Part shown: one piece after another, positions 51,062 through 61,240 of the stretch
How positions within the stretch are numbered: position 1 is the stretch's first letter
Layout of the letters: each line of letters starts with the position of its first letter
NCBI GenBank assembly: GCA_003611955.1
Contig: RAZE01000013.1
Location: forward strand, 58,982-122,981
Reading direction: 5' to 3'
Length of the DNA stretch: 64,000 nt
Source: a bacterium 1XD8-76
GTDB lineage: Bacteria > Bacillota > Clostridia > Lachnospirales > Lachnospiraceae
Translations under genes and position numbers: made by a program
The notes under the pieces: model-generated
Database searches by the model: none
Told to the model about the DNA's origin: nothing
Seen by the model: the letters and a program-made list of their open reading frames with translations, nothing else

Positions 51062-51453
51062 GCGCAGATGTACTGAACCTCATAAAGAATGCTATGGAAG
51101 CCCTGGGGCTGAAATATGGTTTTATGGAGTATAAGGTAAATGCCGGTGAGGCGCTGCCGGCTACTTACTTTGTCGGAGAATATCATGAACTGGAATCTGA
51201 CGGTGAGGCCGGCGAAGAGGATACGGTATTTATATTGACCGGTTTTTCACGGGAAAAATGGATCCGACTGGAGGAAACAAAGGAGATGATAAAAAAATAT
51301 TTCCCCCGTAACAGTGGGAGGGTGATAGCAGCCGGATCCGATTCAACGGTCGCCCTCTTTTATGGGAACAGCCTCCCCCTGCCTGTGGAGGACGATGAAC
51401 TGAAAAAAATGCAGATAAATCTAGTTATTAAAGAATGGAAGGTGGAACAATGA
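51058..51453 (+). CDS. Tail completion / tail terminator-like protein
   Basis: 131 aa, overlapping the gp10 remnant stop. 'YKVNAGEALPATYFVGEYHE' and 'ILTGFSREKWIRLEETKEMI' resemble phage tail-completion proteins located between gp10 and tube genes. Intact, although the gene ahead is broken. Confidence 0.7.
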   Translation: MSADVLNLIKNAMEALGLKYGFMEYKVNAGEALPATYFVGEYHELESDGEAGEEDTVFILTGFSREKWIRLEETKEMIKKYFPRNSGRVIAAGSDSTVALFYGNSLPLPVEDDELKKMQINLVIKEWKVEQ

Positions 51454-52193
51454 GAAAATCAGGTATTAATAATGACACGCCGAATGACTTCCTGTTGGGA
51501 GCAGGTGTTGTGTTTAAAAATTTTAAATACGTGTATGAAAAGTATGAAGCTGAGGAGACGCTGGTGGCGGAGGATATTAAATTGAGCCAGATAGAGAACA
51601 ATGTCTCTTTTATCGGCGTAAAAGACGGTTACACACCGGCGGTGGGGGATTTTGTCACAGGCGCGTGGGACGATTCTGAAAAGAATGTGCTCGGTGCTAC
51701 CAATGGAGGGAATAAACTTTCTATTGTTCCGGAGATCACACCCATTGAAGTGGATGGTGCGGTAGTAGAGATCAAAGGACTCAATCAGAAAACGGGGGAA
51801 ACCGGGACACTGGAGGTGAACCTTGCACAGCATACGGTTGAATCGCTGAAGCGTGCGATCGTAGGAAAAGAGGTCGAGAGTTTGATTCCGGGGTATAAGC
51901 AAATCCAGACGAAGTCGTTGATCGAATTGTCGGATTATCTGGATAATATTGCTTATGTCGGCAGTATGACGGACGGGACGGAGATCATAGCAATCATGGA
52001 AAATGCGATCTGCTCGTCGGGGCTTGAATTAGACTCGAAAAATAAGGAGACATCTGTTGTCAAGACCACGTTCAAGGCTACGGCTGATTTTAAGAGCGGC
52101 GTATATGATACACTGCCCATCTATATTTTCTATCCGGATAAGGAAAAACAGGAGACACAGACAAAGAAAATATATAAGATCGTGGAAGGGTAA
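51450..52193 (+). CDS. Siphovirus-type major tail tube protein
   Basis: ATG 51450 follows GGAAGGTGG. 247 aa. 'FLLGAGVVFKNFKYVYEKYE' and the central 'VDGAVVEIKGLNQKTGETG' with 'TTFKATADFKSGVYDTLPI' match phage tail tube proteins. No sheath gene exists in this prophage, so the tail is non-contractile. Confidence 0.8.
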   Translation: MRKSGINNDTPNDFLLGAGVVFKNFKYVYEKYEAEETLVAEDIKLSQIENNVSFIGVKDGYTPAVGDFVTGAWDDSEKNVLGATNGGNKLSIVPEITPIEVDGAVVEIKGLNQKTGETGTLEVNLAQHTVESLKRAIVGKEVESLIPGYKQIQTKSLIELSDYLDNIAYVGSMTDGTEIIAIMENAICSSGLELDSKNKETSVVKTTFKATADFKSGVYDTLPIYIFYPDKEKQETQTKKIYKIVEG

Positions 52194-52203
52194 GAGGTGG
52201 ATC

Positions 52204-52638
52204 ATGAAGAAAATGGAAATAGGAGATACACTGCAGGATTCTGTAGCAGAAAAAGCGTGTGAACAAAAAACAGAGTCAAACATTGAACGCCAGTATACAC
52301 TGCGCAGGCTGAAAGACTCCGACCTGTTCCCACTTCTTAAAATCTTGAAAAAAATAGGCATCAGGGATTGCAAAGAGGCCTTCATTCAAGTGGCTTCCGG
52401 GGAAAAAACTCTGAAACAAATAGGGATCATGGCTACTTTCGATATAGCAGACATTCTGATCGGGAATCTGGCGAAGGTCGAAAATGAAACCTATGAAATG
52501 TGGTCAGACATATCAGGCATTCCGGCGGACGATATAAGAGAGATGGAATTCGGCACACTGCCGTTGATGATCATGGACACTTTTTCAGAGGCAAGAAATA
52601 CGAGTTTTTTCAGGGTGCTCTCCAGATTTCTCTCATAG
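52204..52638 (+). CDS. Tail assembly chaperone, G product
   Basis: 144 aa, helical ('DSDLFPLLKILKKIGIRDCK'). Position between tube and tape measure and an overlapping second frame mark it as the λ gpG equivalent. Near its end lies T TTT TTC at 52605-52611, a -1 slippery heptamer in the correct phase. Confidence 0.82.
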   Translation: MKKMEIGDTLQDSVAEKACEQKTESNIERQYTLRRLKDSDLFPLLKILKKIGIRDCKEAFIQVASGEKTLKQIGIMATFDIADILIGNLAKVENETYEMWSDISGIPADDIREMEFGTLPLMIMDTFSEARNTSFFRVLSRFLS

Positions 52639-52967
52639 GAGAATTTGAATTCATGGACTTGTTGTATTCCAGATACGCAAGTCCTGTGGATTTCATGAAT
52701 GTGTATATTGCACAGGGAAGATTTGGAGAATTTGTAGCTAAAATCTTTGAAATGGATGTGAGGCGTAAAAAAGAAGCAATTCGAAAAGAAGATGATAACA
52801 TGCTGTGGCAGGCGTATGTCCATAGTGTGACGGATAAGACGTTTCAGGATTGGAAAGATGGACTGATTCAAGAGAAGGAACCAGTATCATACCGTATGTC
52901 GGACAGACAGGTTAATGCTGTGAAACGGCAGACAAGAGAGATCCTGAGCAGAATATCTCCGGCGTAA
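52605..52967 (+). CDS. Tail chaperone GT extension made by -1 frameshift
   Basis: After slipping back one base at 52605-52611 the frame continues 'QGALQISLIGEFEFMDLLYS' to 52967. There is no ribosome site for an independent start near the beginning of this frame, and the extension ends 'SYRMSDRQVNAVKRQTREIL', a tail commonly seen in such products. It corresponds to λ gpGT, which binds tube and tape measure. Confidence 0.8.
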   Translation, partial: FFQGALQISLIGEFEFMDLLYSRYASPVDFMNVYIAQGRFGEFVAKIFEMDVRRKKEAIRKEDDNMLWQAYVHSVTDKTFQDWKDGLIQEKEPVSYRMSDRQVNAVKRQTREILSRISPA

Positions 52968-52988
52968 GAATCGGGAGGAACATATACG

Positions 52989-55673
52989 ATGGAACTTTTT
53001 AAACTGTTTGGAACAATCACAGTTAAAAATACGGAGGCGAACAGTGCGATCGATGAGACCACTGATAAGGCACAGTCTTTCTCACAAAAATTATCGGATA
53101 AATTTGAGGATGTCGGCACAAAAGCCACGAATCTGGGGACAAAGATGAGCCTGGGGTTAACAGCGCCTATCACACTGATCGGAACAAAAGCGATTCAGGC
53201 AACCGCAGATTTTGAGTCCGCAATGTCGGAAGTAGGGGCTATTTCAGGCGCTACGGGTGATGATCTTATAGCCCTGAGGAATAAAGCGGAAGAGATGGGG
53301 AAGACAACCAAGTTCTCAGCTTCTGAATCTGCGGAGGCTCTGAAATATATGGCGATGGCAGGATGGAAGACGGAAGATATGTTGGATGGCCTGGAAGGCA
53401 TTATGAACCTTGCGGCGGCTTCAGGGGAAAATCTGGGGACCACATCCGATATCGTGACGGATGCGCTTACTGCTTTTGGGATGAAAGCTTCTGACAGCGG
53501 GCATTTTGCAGATGTATTGGCGCAGGCATCCTCATCGGCGAATACTAATGTGGGCGAAATGGGAGAGGCATTTAAGTATGTAGCACCGGTGGCGGGAGCT
53601 TTGGGATATAGCATTGAGGATGTATCGCTGGCTATTGGATTGATGTCTAACGGAAGTGTACATGCATCTCAGGCAGGTACAGCTTTACGAGGATCATTAA
53701 GCAGACTGGTAAAGCCTACCGAAGATATGATAAGTACAATGGTAAATCTGGGGTTGGCCACAGAAGAAACTACCAATGTTGTTGACAGTGGAAAGCTCCA
53801 GAAGGCCCAGACGAAAGTCGAAAATAAAACTATCGATATGCAGAAAGCGCAGATCAAATATAATGATGCTGTCGCCAAATACGGCGTAAATTCTTCACAG
53901 GCTCAGACGGCGGCATTAAACCTTGAAAAAGCGCAGAATAATCTGGAGGCCGCTGTTTACGATCTGAATGTAGTACAGGAAGGAGAAACGGAGACTTTAG
54001 GCATCACAAATAACCTTCTCGTGGACAGTGAAGGAAATACGAAGTCGCTTCGAGAAGTAATATTGGCGTTACGCACAGCATTTTCCGGATTGACAGAGGA
54101 AGAGCAGGCTCAGGCTGCTACTACATTATTTGGCCAGGAAGCAATGGCAGGAATGCTCAATATCATTAATGCGGGTGAAGATGATTTTAATAAATTTGCA
54201 GATGCTATCGATAGTTCAGAAGGCAGAGCAAAGGAAATGTCTGACATTATGAAAGACAATCTGTCTGGGCAGTTAACAGAGCTTGGATCAAAGTTAGAAG
54301 GTCTCGCTATACAGTTTGTAACGTTGATCATGCCTTACCTGAAACAGGGTGTGGAATGGCTTTCCAAAGTGTGCGACTGGATATCGGGACTGGATGACGG
54401 GACAAAAAAGATGATTATAACAGCGGCCGCACTTCTGGCCGCCGCAGGTCCAGTGCTTATCTTTGTAGGAAAAATGGCCACCGGAATCGGTTCAGTCATC
54501 AGCATCGGGAGCAAGCTGATCGGGGGCATTACTACTCTTATCCCGATCATCAGTTCCATCACTGCGCCTGTTGCCCTTGTAATAGCTGCGATAGCGGCAC
54601 TGGTGGCCATAGGGGTTACCCTGTATAAAAACTGGGATACGATAAAAGAAAAAGCGGGAGAACTGAAGGAGAAAGTAGTCAGTAAAGTAACAGAGATGAA
54701 AGAAAAAGCGATAGAAAAATTTACAAATCTGAAAGAGGAGGCATCGGAGAAAGTAAAAAATTTGAAGGAAGATGCGGTTGCCGGATTTACTGAATTAAAA
54801 GAAAGAGCTGAAAGTCGGATAGAGGGTTTGAGGGCAAGGGCAGCAGAAAAATTTGGGAAAATGAAAGAAGATGCATCGGAAAAGGTGAGAAATCTGAAAG
54901 AAAACGCTATATCTGGATTTACTGAGTTGAAAGAAAAAGCGGAAACCCGGATAGAAGGACTGAGGGCGAGTTCAGCGGCAAAATTCACGCAGATGAAGGA
55001 GGATGCATCGGAAAAGGTGAAAAATCTGAAAGAAAACGCCGTGTCTAAGTTCCAGGAGTTAAAAGATAGAGCGTCTGAAAAAATCACTTCCCTGAAAAAT
55101 AAAGGAATTGCTGATTTTGAAGCCTTGAGATCCGGTGCAGTCCTAAAGTTTGAAAATTTGAGATCCGGTGTGACACAGAAACTGGATGCAGTAAAGAATT
55201 TTACATCTAATACTGTTCGGAAGCTGAAAGAATTCTTTAACTTTGACTGGAAGCTGCCGAGAATCAAGCTTCCGCATTTTAGTATCAGCGGAAAGTTTTC
55301 ACTTAACCCGCCGTCAATTCCGAAATTCAGTGTGGACTGGTATAGAAGAGCGATGGATAATCCTCTGTTGATGGAAAAGCCGACAGCGTTTGGAATCAAT
55401 GCGAGAGGGCAGATTATGGCGGGCGGCGAAGCCGGGAGTGAAGTGGTGAGCGGGACGCAGACGCTGATGAAGATGATCTCTGCGGCGGTCGCAGAAAACA
55501 ATGAACGGCTCTATACGATCCTGAATCAATTATATGATCTGTTAAGCGAATGCCTTCCGGCGCTGGAAAAGAGGCAGTTGGTCCTGGACTCTGGAGTGCT
55601 GGTAGGCGAACTTGCCCGGCCGATGAATGAGGAGCTCGGCAGAATTACATATATGAGGGGGAGGCGGAATTAG
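52989..55673 (+). CDS. Tail tape measure protein
   Basis: GGAGG precedes the ATG. 894 aa. 'DFESAMSEVGAISGATGDDL', 'EEMGKTTKFSASESAEALKY' and 'YKNWDTIKEKAGELKEKV' are standard tape-measure phrases, with membrane-like segments at about 475-545. Residues about 555-760 form long Lys/Glu repeats ('ASEKVKNLKENA', 'GFTELKEKAE') in an extended coiled coil. Intact. Confidence 0.93.
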   Translation: MELFKLFGTITVKNTEANSAIDETTDKAQSFSQKLSDKFEDVGTKATNLGTKMSLGLTAPITLIGTKAIQATADFESAMSEVGAISGATGDDLIALRNKAEEMGKTTKFSASESAEALKYMAMAGWKTEDMLDGLEGIMNLAAASGENLGTTSDIVTDALTAFGMKASDSGHFADVLAQASSSANTNVGEMGEAFKYVAPVAGALGYSIEDVSLAIGLMSNGSVHASQAGTALRGSLSRLVKPTEDMISTMVNLGLATEETTNVVDSGKLQKAQTKVENKTIDMQKAQIKYNDAVAKYGVNSSQAQTAALNLEKAQNNLEAAVYDLNVVQEGETETLGITNNLLVDSEGNTKSLREVILALRTAFSGLTEEEQAQAATTLFGQEAMAGMLNIINAGEDDFNKFADAIDSSEGRAKEMSDIMKDNLSGQLTELGSKLEGLAIQFVTLIMPYLKQGVEWLSKVCDWISGLDDGTKKMIITAAALLAAAGPVLIFVGKMATGIGSVISIGSKLIGGITTLIPIISSITAPVALVIAAIAALVAIGVTLYKNWDTIKEKAGELKEKVVSKVTEMKEKAIEKFTNLKEEASEKVKNLKEDAVAGFTELKERAESRIEGLRARAAEKFGKMKEDASEKVRNLKENAISGFTELKEKAETRIEGLRASSAAKFTQMKEDASEKVKNLKENAVSKFQELKDRASEKITSLKNKGIADFEALRSGAVLKFENLRSGVTQKLDAVKNFTSNTVRKLKEFFNFDWKLPRIKLPHFSISGKFSLNPPSIPKFSVDWYRRAMDNPLLMEKPTAFGINARGQIMAGGEAGSEVVSGTQTLMKMISAAVAENNERLYTILNQLYDLLSECLPALEKRQLVLDSGVLVGELARPMNEELGRITYMRGRRN

Positions 55674-55675
55674 AA

Positions 55676-56299
55676 ATGTATGGCGCAGTATTCGGGGATA
55701 AGCATACAAAAGAGGACTATGGCGCTGTCATGAATTATGTCAGGATAACACCGCCGGCTGTAAAAGAGAATTATGTGGATATTGCCGGCGGAAATTCCTC
55801 CATCGATCTGACAGAGGCGGTTGGCGGGGTGGTATTTGAAGATGGAGAGATCGATTTTAAATTTACCCTGTTTGATGCGGGGTGCAAAGAAAAGATGAAA
55901 AATGATCTGCATGGACGGCGCATGAAAATCATTTTGGAAAGGGAGCCGGAATTTTACTATGAAGGCCGCATATCCGTCATCAGCGAGAAACAGACGGGAA
56001 ATATTTATGAATTATGCATGAAAGCAAAGGTAAAACCTTATAAGCTGGATCGAGTAATGGTTCATGAAGAGGAGATAAAAGGTGAGAAAGAGATTATCCT
56101 GTTCAGCGACAGGATGCCGGTCATGCCGCTCATAACAGTTGAGGGAAATATTGCTGTCAGTTATGAGGGCATCCGTTTTGCGCTGGAAGCCGGAGTATAT
56201 GAAATACCTGAGATTACCTTTCAGGACGGACCAAACAGGCTGAAGGTATCTGGAAGGGGGAAAATCCGACTGGAATACAGAAAAGGACAACTGATATGA
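55676..56299 (+). CDS. Distal tail protein (Dit-like)
   Basis: 207 aa; 'YGAVMNYVRITPPAVKENYV', 'GRRMKIILEREPEFYYEGRI' and 'NIYELCMKAKVKPYKL' match siphovirus Dit proteins forming the hub at the tail end. Starts two bases after the tape measure. Confidence 0.85.
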   Translation: MYGAVFGDKHTKEDYGAVMNYVRITPPAVKENYVDIAGGNSSIDLTEAVGGVVFEDGEIDFKFTLFDAGCKEKMKNDLHGRRMKIILEREPEFYYEGRISVISEKQTGNIYELCMKAKVKPYKLDRVMVHEEEIKGEKEIILFSDRMPVMPLITVEGNIAVSYEGIRFALEAGVYEIPEITFQDGPNRLKVSGRGKIRLEYRKGQLI

Positions 56300-57939
56300 T
56301 AATCATAAAAAACGGTGAGAGACAGATATATCATCCACGCAACCCTAATCTGGCGTTGATCAATCCGAAATTGACACTGGAGGATAATGGGGCCGGAAGC
56401 CTTACTTTTAAAATATATGACAGCAATCTGAATTACCACACGATCAGAAAGCTCTATCCACTCATATCAGTAATCAGAGATGGCAGGACATTATTTAAAG
56501 GAAGGGTAATTTCTGATAAGAAAGACTTTTACAATGGAAAATCTGTGGAAGTGGAAGGAAAATTGACTTTTTTAAATGATTCCTATATGGAACCTTTTTC
56601 TTTCTCGGGAAGTCCGTCGGAATTGTTCAGGATGATTATCGAAAATCATAATGCGCAGGTGATGGACTGGCAGCAATTCAAAATAGGAGTCGTGACAGTC
56701 GTCGATAACAACGATTATATTGTCAGGAGCAGTGAGAATGTTATAAATTCCTGGAATGCCTTGAAGGATAAATGTTTTAAGTCATCTCTGGGAGGGCATA
56801 TCAGAATAAGGTATGAAGAGGATGGAGATTATATTGACTGGCTTTCAGATTATGATGTTGTGTCAAAGCAGAGCATTGAGTTTGCAAAAAATATGATAGA
56901 TATGTCTTCGGAGCTGGATGCGACAGAGACTTATACGGCGATCAGGCCAGTTGGAGCGGAGGTAGATGGTGTTAAGGTTAATATTTCTTCTGTGAACGGT
57001 GGGAAGACCTATATTATCAATGAGGAAAAAGCGACTGAATATGGGATTATATTTGCACCGGAGAATGAATCTACCTGGGAAGACGTGACACTGCCACAGA
57101 ACCTTCTAAAAAAGGCGAAAGAAAAGCTTTTTCATTCATTTGTCACATTGAATGAGACATATGAGATCAAAGCGGTTGATCTGCACCTGACGGATGCAAG
57201 CATTGAAGCCCTGGATATCTGTGAATATGTTCCGGTGGTCAGCCGTCCGCATGGGATAAACGGGAATTACCTGTTGAGCAGAGCAGATATCTATATTGCA
57301 GAACCGCAAAATTCGGTATTCTACCTGGGCTCCAGCAGACGGGTATTAAGCGATATGAATATGGCTGGAGGCGTACCGGCTGCAGTTCCAAAGAATATTA
57401 GCTCTTTTGAAAATGATGCAGGATACATATCGGAAGAAAAGACAGAAAAAATTCTGGCAGACTATTCCAAAACGATAGAGGTTGAACAGATCGTAAACGA
57501 AGCGGTATCGCAGATACCGAGTGGAGCAGACGGCAAGGATGGCCTGTCCGCTTATGAAATAGCGGTGAATAATGGCTATACCGGAAATGAAAGCGAATGG
57601 CTGGAATCCCTGAAAGGGATGAAGGGAGAAGATGGAGCACCTGGGTGGGATGGTAAGGATGGAATAGATGGTGTTGATGGAGAAACGCCTTTCATAGGTG
57701 ATAATGGGAACTGGTTTATCGGTGGTGAGGATACAGGAAAGCCTTCCCGCGGAGAAAAAGGTGAGAAGGGGGATAAAGGTGATGCCGGTTCTGCTGGTGG
57801 ATCATCAGGTGGGTTGGGAATGTATGCATTTGAAATTCGGGAAGATGGGCACTTGTGGGTGATGTCAGAGTCGGAGATGCAGTCAGAGAATTTTGGCATT
57901 AATGATGATGGACATCTTATTTATACAGTGGAGGGATAA
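56296..57939 (+). CDS. Tail-associated protein Tal (prophage endopeptidase tail) with collagen-like part
   Basis: 547 aa. Residues 1-370 match the phage tail endopeptidase/gp27-like hub ('NPKLTLEDNGAGSLTFKIYD', 'YTAIRPVGAEVDG'). The C-terminal part has 'YEIAVNNGYTGNESEWLESL', the repeated attachment motif of fibres, and short Gly-x-x collagen-like stretches ('GEKGEKGDKGDAG'). Confidence 0.9.
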   Translation: MIIIKNGERQIYHPRNPNLALINPKLTLEDNGAGSLTFKIYDSNLNYHTIRKLYPLISVIRDGRTLFKGRVISDKKDFYNGKSVEVEGKLTFLNDSYMEPFSFSGSPSELFRMIIENHNAQVMDWQQFKIGVVTVVDNNDYIVRSSENVINSWNALKDKCFKSSLGGHIRIRYEEDGDYIDWLSDYDVVSKQSIEFAKNMIDMSSELDATETYTAIRPVGAEVDGVKVNISSVNGGKTYIINEEKATEYGIIFAPENESTWEDVTLPQNLLKKAKEKLFHSFVTLNETYEIKAVDLHLTDASIEALDICEYVPVVSRPHGINGNYLLSRADIYIAEPQNSVFYLGSSRRVLSDMNMAGGVPAAVPKNISSFENDAGYISEEKTEKILADYSKTIEVEQIVNEAVSQIPSGADGKDGLSAYEIAVNNGYTGNESEWLESLKGMKGEDGAPGWDGKDGIDGVDGETPFIGDNGNWFIGGEDTGKPSRGEKGEKGDKGDAGSAGGSSGGLGMYAFEIREDGHLWVMSESEMQSENFGINDDGHLIYTVEG

Positions 57940-57942
57940 TTT

Positions 57943-58596
57943 ATGGCCCAGGCAGATTTGGGAAAGGTGCGACTGACAGATGCGGAACTGTCAGAAAAAA
58001 TAATTCAAACAAACGGAGGCGTAAGGTTTGGAAAGGATGCAGATGGAAAACCGGGATATGTGGTAACGGATGCGGAAACAGGTGCTGATACAGTGATCCC
58101 TTTTAGCAATGGATCCTCTGGGGGGATTCCAGTACAAGGATCTATTTGCTTTGCTGGGTCAAAAATACATTCTGTTTCAGGGGGTTCAGATTATTTGGCG
58201 TTTGTTTTATTCGATGATCCAATAGAGATTTCGCAAATTAAAGAAATTAAAACAATAACACAAATTTCTAATTGGTATAGAATAAGCAGTGGATATACTA
58301 CTTCGCTGTCAAGGATGATGTATATTTTTTTGTATATAGAAAATAATGATGGTCAATTTCAGCAGTTTCGATATTCTTTTCCAGTTATAAATGTATCTGG
58401 GACGGGAAGCGGGGTTGCCAATGAGAAAGAAATGATTATACCACCATCGTTAATATCACAATATAAGAATTTGATAGGAATAGGTTGTGATTTTTATCAA
58501 TATGGAGGTGGATCTTCTACTGGATATTGGTTCACATCTCAAATTGGAAATGCAGCAGATCCTCATGGATCGGAAATGAAATATTTTATAAGCTGA
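57943..58596 (+). CDS. Tail fibre / receptor-binding protein, 217 aa
   Basis: 'LTDAELSEKIIQTNGGVRFG' and 'GYVVTDAETGADTVIPF' are typical of small fibre proteins after Tal. The remainder is β-rich and Ser/Gly/Ile-rich, probably a receptor-binding head. Intact. Confidence 0.7.
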   Translation: MAQADLGKVRLTDAELSEKIIQTNGGVRFGKDADGKPGYVVTDAETGADTVIPFSNGSSGGIPVQGSICFAGSKIHSVSGGSDYLAFVLFDDPIEISQIKEIKTITQISNWYRISSGYTTSLSRMMYIFLYIENNDGQFQQFRYSFPVINVSGTGSGVANEKEMIIPPSLISQYKNLIGIGCDFYQYGGGSSTGYWFTSQIGNAADPHGSEMKYFIS

Positions 58597-58628
58597 TAAC
58601 TTATATTAAGACAGAACGGAGAATAAGT

Positions 58629-59429
58629 ATGGCACAGATAAAATTATTGCTGGAAAAACAGCTTTTGACAATTCAGAATCAGGATATCATTGCTTCAGGT
58701 GACAGCAACTTTGATTCTTGTAAATTTATATTTGATAAAACATGGGAAGGATTCACGAAAACAGGTGTATTTTATCAGGACAAAGCCAACGTACAGTATG
58801 CAGTGCTGGGAAATAATGATACCTGTATGATTCCTGCGGCGGCCATGGCGAGAGCCGGACGGATGTATATCGGAGTATTTGGCATGAAAGATACTGCGGT
58901 AGTTACATCAACGCTGTGCATCATTGATATAAAAGAAGGTGCTATTTCCGGCGAAAATGTGTCCATGGAGCCGACAGACGATATCTTTTTAGCGATTATT
59001 GCACAGTATCAGAGAATCGCAGATCTGATGAGCAGATACGAGGAGACAGCGGAGCAGTTTAATATCACGATGGCGGAGCAAAACAGCATTCTGGAGACGT
59101 TAAATGCTTTTGATGTGACAGAGATCAGTCAGAGACTCGATCTGATTGAGGATCGGATGATAAATTATACCAACCTGGCTAAAGAGATACAGAATCGTGA
59201 GATTATTATTCGGGACGTCCCGATTAAGTTTGTAAATAAAGTCTGCAGGATAGCGAGTGATGTTATTACAGAGAATTCACTTTGTGATATCTATTTCGAT
59301 GAATATTCTTTTGAGATTGCATCGAAAGCGCTTATCATACCGGTATCGCATGTTGGGTACATAGAATTGACGAGTTCTATTGATATTCTGGATGAATTGA
59401 ATGCAAATATACTTGTCAGGAGGAATTGA
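58629..59429 (+). CDS. BppU-like baseplate upper protein
   Basis: ATG 58629 is preferred (GGAGAATAAGT upstream). 266 aa; 'DSCKFIFDKTWEGFTKTGVF', 'CMIPAAAMARAGRMYIGVFG' match the N-terminal domain of BppU-type baseplate proteins; a helical neck follows. Confidence 0.75.
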   Translation: MAQIKLLLEKQLLTIQNQDIIASGDSNFDSCKFIFDKTWEGFTKTGVFYQDKANVQYAVLGNNDTCMIPAAAMARAGRMYIGVFGMKDTAVVTSTLCIIDIKEGAISGENVSMEPTDDIFLAIIAQYQRIADLMSRYEETAEQFNITMAEQNSILETLNAFDVTEISQRLDLIEDRMINYTNLAKEIQNREIIIRDVPIKFVNKVCRIASDVITENSLCDIYFDEYSFEIASKALIIPVSHVGYIELTSSIDILDELNANILVRRN

Positions 59430-59431
59430 TT

Positions 59432-60625
59432 ATGCTGGGAAAAACGAATATAACAACATTATCAGAAGGCGCCATTGTAACTGAAATTGAAGATTATAAC
59501 TGGATACAGGTACAATCAGGTGTTTTTGCTGATTTTGTAGCGGCAATTTTTAAAAATGGATATCTGGTGGCCATTACTGCGGATGGTACTGTTGTTTATA
59601 CAACGGATGGAGAAGCATGGCAGACACATATGCTGGAATATGAAAATTGCAGGCTGAATGATATTGACTGGGATGGGAATGATTTTGTATTGGCGGGTGG
59701 GTATATTAATAATGGAAAAAAAACCGGGTTAATACTTAGAACAGCAAACTTTGAGGAGTATGTAGAGTTAAATACAGAAAATAGCAGCGATTCAGAGACC
59801 AACTATGATACTGAATATCATGCAATATATCCGTCTAATGGAAAGTACCTTGTTATAGCGGAAAGAATAGAGAAAACTTACAGGTATGTATATGCATATG
59901 CCGGAGATTTAGTAAATGCATGGGACAGAATGAATAGATTACACGCTAAAAATGAAACAAATGGAGTGGCTTATTATGTAGAAAGTGTAACAGTCGCAAA
60001 AAATTCCAGCGAAATGTTGCTGCATATCAATTATTATGCACAGACAAATACAACTACTACCTGGTATAATGAAATACAAAAAATAGACAATAAAGGAACA
60101 TTTACTCATTTGCATAATATAAAATCGGGTAATATACCTGTTATGAATGTCTATGAGTGTAAGGATGCCCTGTTTTACAGTTCTATGATGTCAACGGACG
60201 ATTATAAAATAGTAAAAGTTTTGCCTTCCAATGAAACGAACATATTAAGTACCGGGCAGAATTTTTTCTTTAAAGATGGGGTATATTTTAACGAATGTCA
60301 GCTCTTCATTAATAGTCATGAAATGCTGATTGTCAAAAAGAGGGAGAGTATTTCAGACAAAACGTTAGATGATTTGATTGAGATCGCCCCGGAACTTACC
60401 ATGAACTGTATCACAAAAGCATTCGGGCAGTTGTACATATTCGGTAACCAGGGCGTAATACTCAAATCCAGCGTTGAAACAAATAATGAAGAGGCGATAA
60501 TTGTTCAGACAATATCTGCAAAAAAGGCGCTTCAGGATGCAAAGAAATATACAGATGAGCAATATGCGGCTTTAGAGGCAAGGATTGTGGCTCTTGAAAA
60601 AGGAGGTTCCGGGAATAATGGATAA
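59432..60625 (+). CDS. Putative β-propeller receptor-binding protein
   Basis: ATG 59432 follows AGGAGG. 397 aa with repeated strands such as 'YLVAITADGTVVYTTDGEAW', 'GNDFVLAGGYINNGKKTGLI', resembling photosystem-stability/sialidase-like propeller blades in phage tips. The last 35 residues are a coiled coil ('KKALQDAKKYTDEQYAALEA') for trimerisation. Confidence 0.7.
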   Translation: MLGKTNITTLSEGAIVTEIEDYNWIQVQSGVFADFVAAIFKNGYLVAITADGTVVYTTDGEAWQTHMLEYENCRLNDIDWDGNDFVLAGGYINNGKKTGLILRTANFEEYVELNTENSSDSETNYDTEYHAIYPSNGKYLVIAERIEKTYRYVYAYAGDLVNAWDRMNRLHAKNETNGVAYYVESVTVAKNSSEMLLHINYYAQTNTTTTWYNEIQKIDNKGTFTHLHNIKSGNIPVMNVYECKDALFYSSMMSTDDYKIVKVLPSNETNILSTGQNFFFKDGVYFNECQLFINSHEMLIVKKRESISDKTLDDLIEIAPELTMNCITKAFGQLYIFGNQGVILKSSVETNNEEAIIVQTISAKKALQDAKKYTDEQYAALEARIVALEKGGSGNNG

Positions 60626-60709
60626 TGAGAGGACGAGAGCGATAAGGGATCCGCCTGACTGAACATTATATAAGCATGCAAAAAATATCTAAAGAAAGGA
60701 AGAGGTAGA

Positions 60710-61195
60710 ATGAAAACCGAAAACTTTGTAAAAGGGACTGTGACGGCAGTCTCTTCTTTTTTTACGTCAATTCTGGGCGTATTGGCGGTTCCGATAGGGC
60801 TGATGGTGCTCAGCAACCTGATTGATTATGGAACGGGTCTGATGGCGTGCAAGTTCAGGAACGAAAATATCAGTTCCTATAAATCGATCAGAGGAATCAT
60901 GAAGAAAGTCTGCATGTGGCTGCTGGTGGCGGTCGGGGCGATCATCGATGTACTGTTAAAATATGCATCCGAAACGATAGGCATAGCGCTTCCGTTTACA
61001 TTCCTGGTGGCGTGTATCGTTGCCATATGGATCATCTGTAATGAGATTATCAGCATCCTGGAGAATATAAAAGATATGGAAGTGGAATTGCCGGTATTTT
61101 TAGAAAAGCTTACCCAGAATATAAAATCACAGGTAGAGGAGTTGGGAGAGCAGAGACAGGGAAATATTGACACCAAGAACAGAGAGGGTGAATAA
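60710..61195 (+). CDS. Phage holin (Phage_holin_4 type)
   Basis: 161 aa, about three membrane segments ('VPIGLMVLSNLIDYGTGLMA', 'VCMWLLVAVGAIIDVLLKYA', 'FTFLVACIVAIWIICNEIIS'), and a charged C-terminus, as in the holin of region A. AAAGGAAGAGG precedes the ATG. Confidence 0.88.
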   Translation: MKTENFVKGTVTAVSSFFTSILGVLAVPIGLMVLSNLIDYGTGLMACKFRNENISSYKSIRGIMKKVCMWLLVAVGAIIDVLLKYASETIGIALPFTFLVACIVAIWIICNEIISILENIKDMEVELPVFLEKLTQNIKSQVEELGEQRQGNIDTKNREGE

Positions 61196-61240
61196 TTGCC
61201 CTCTTTTTATACCTGAGCAGAGGAGGCAGAAAGAAAAATT

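Noticed and set aside
54335..55501. 388-codon minus-strand frame opposite the second tape measure repeats
   Set aside because: Composition mirrors the Lys/Glu repeats of the true gene.
60619..60663. 14-codon frame after the propeller protein
   Set aside because: Too short and with no support beyond a start codon.
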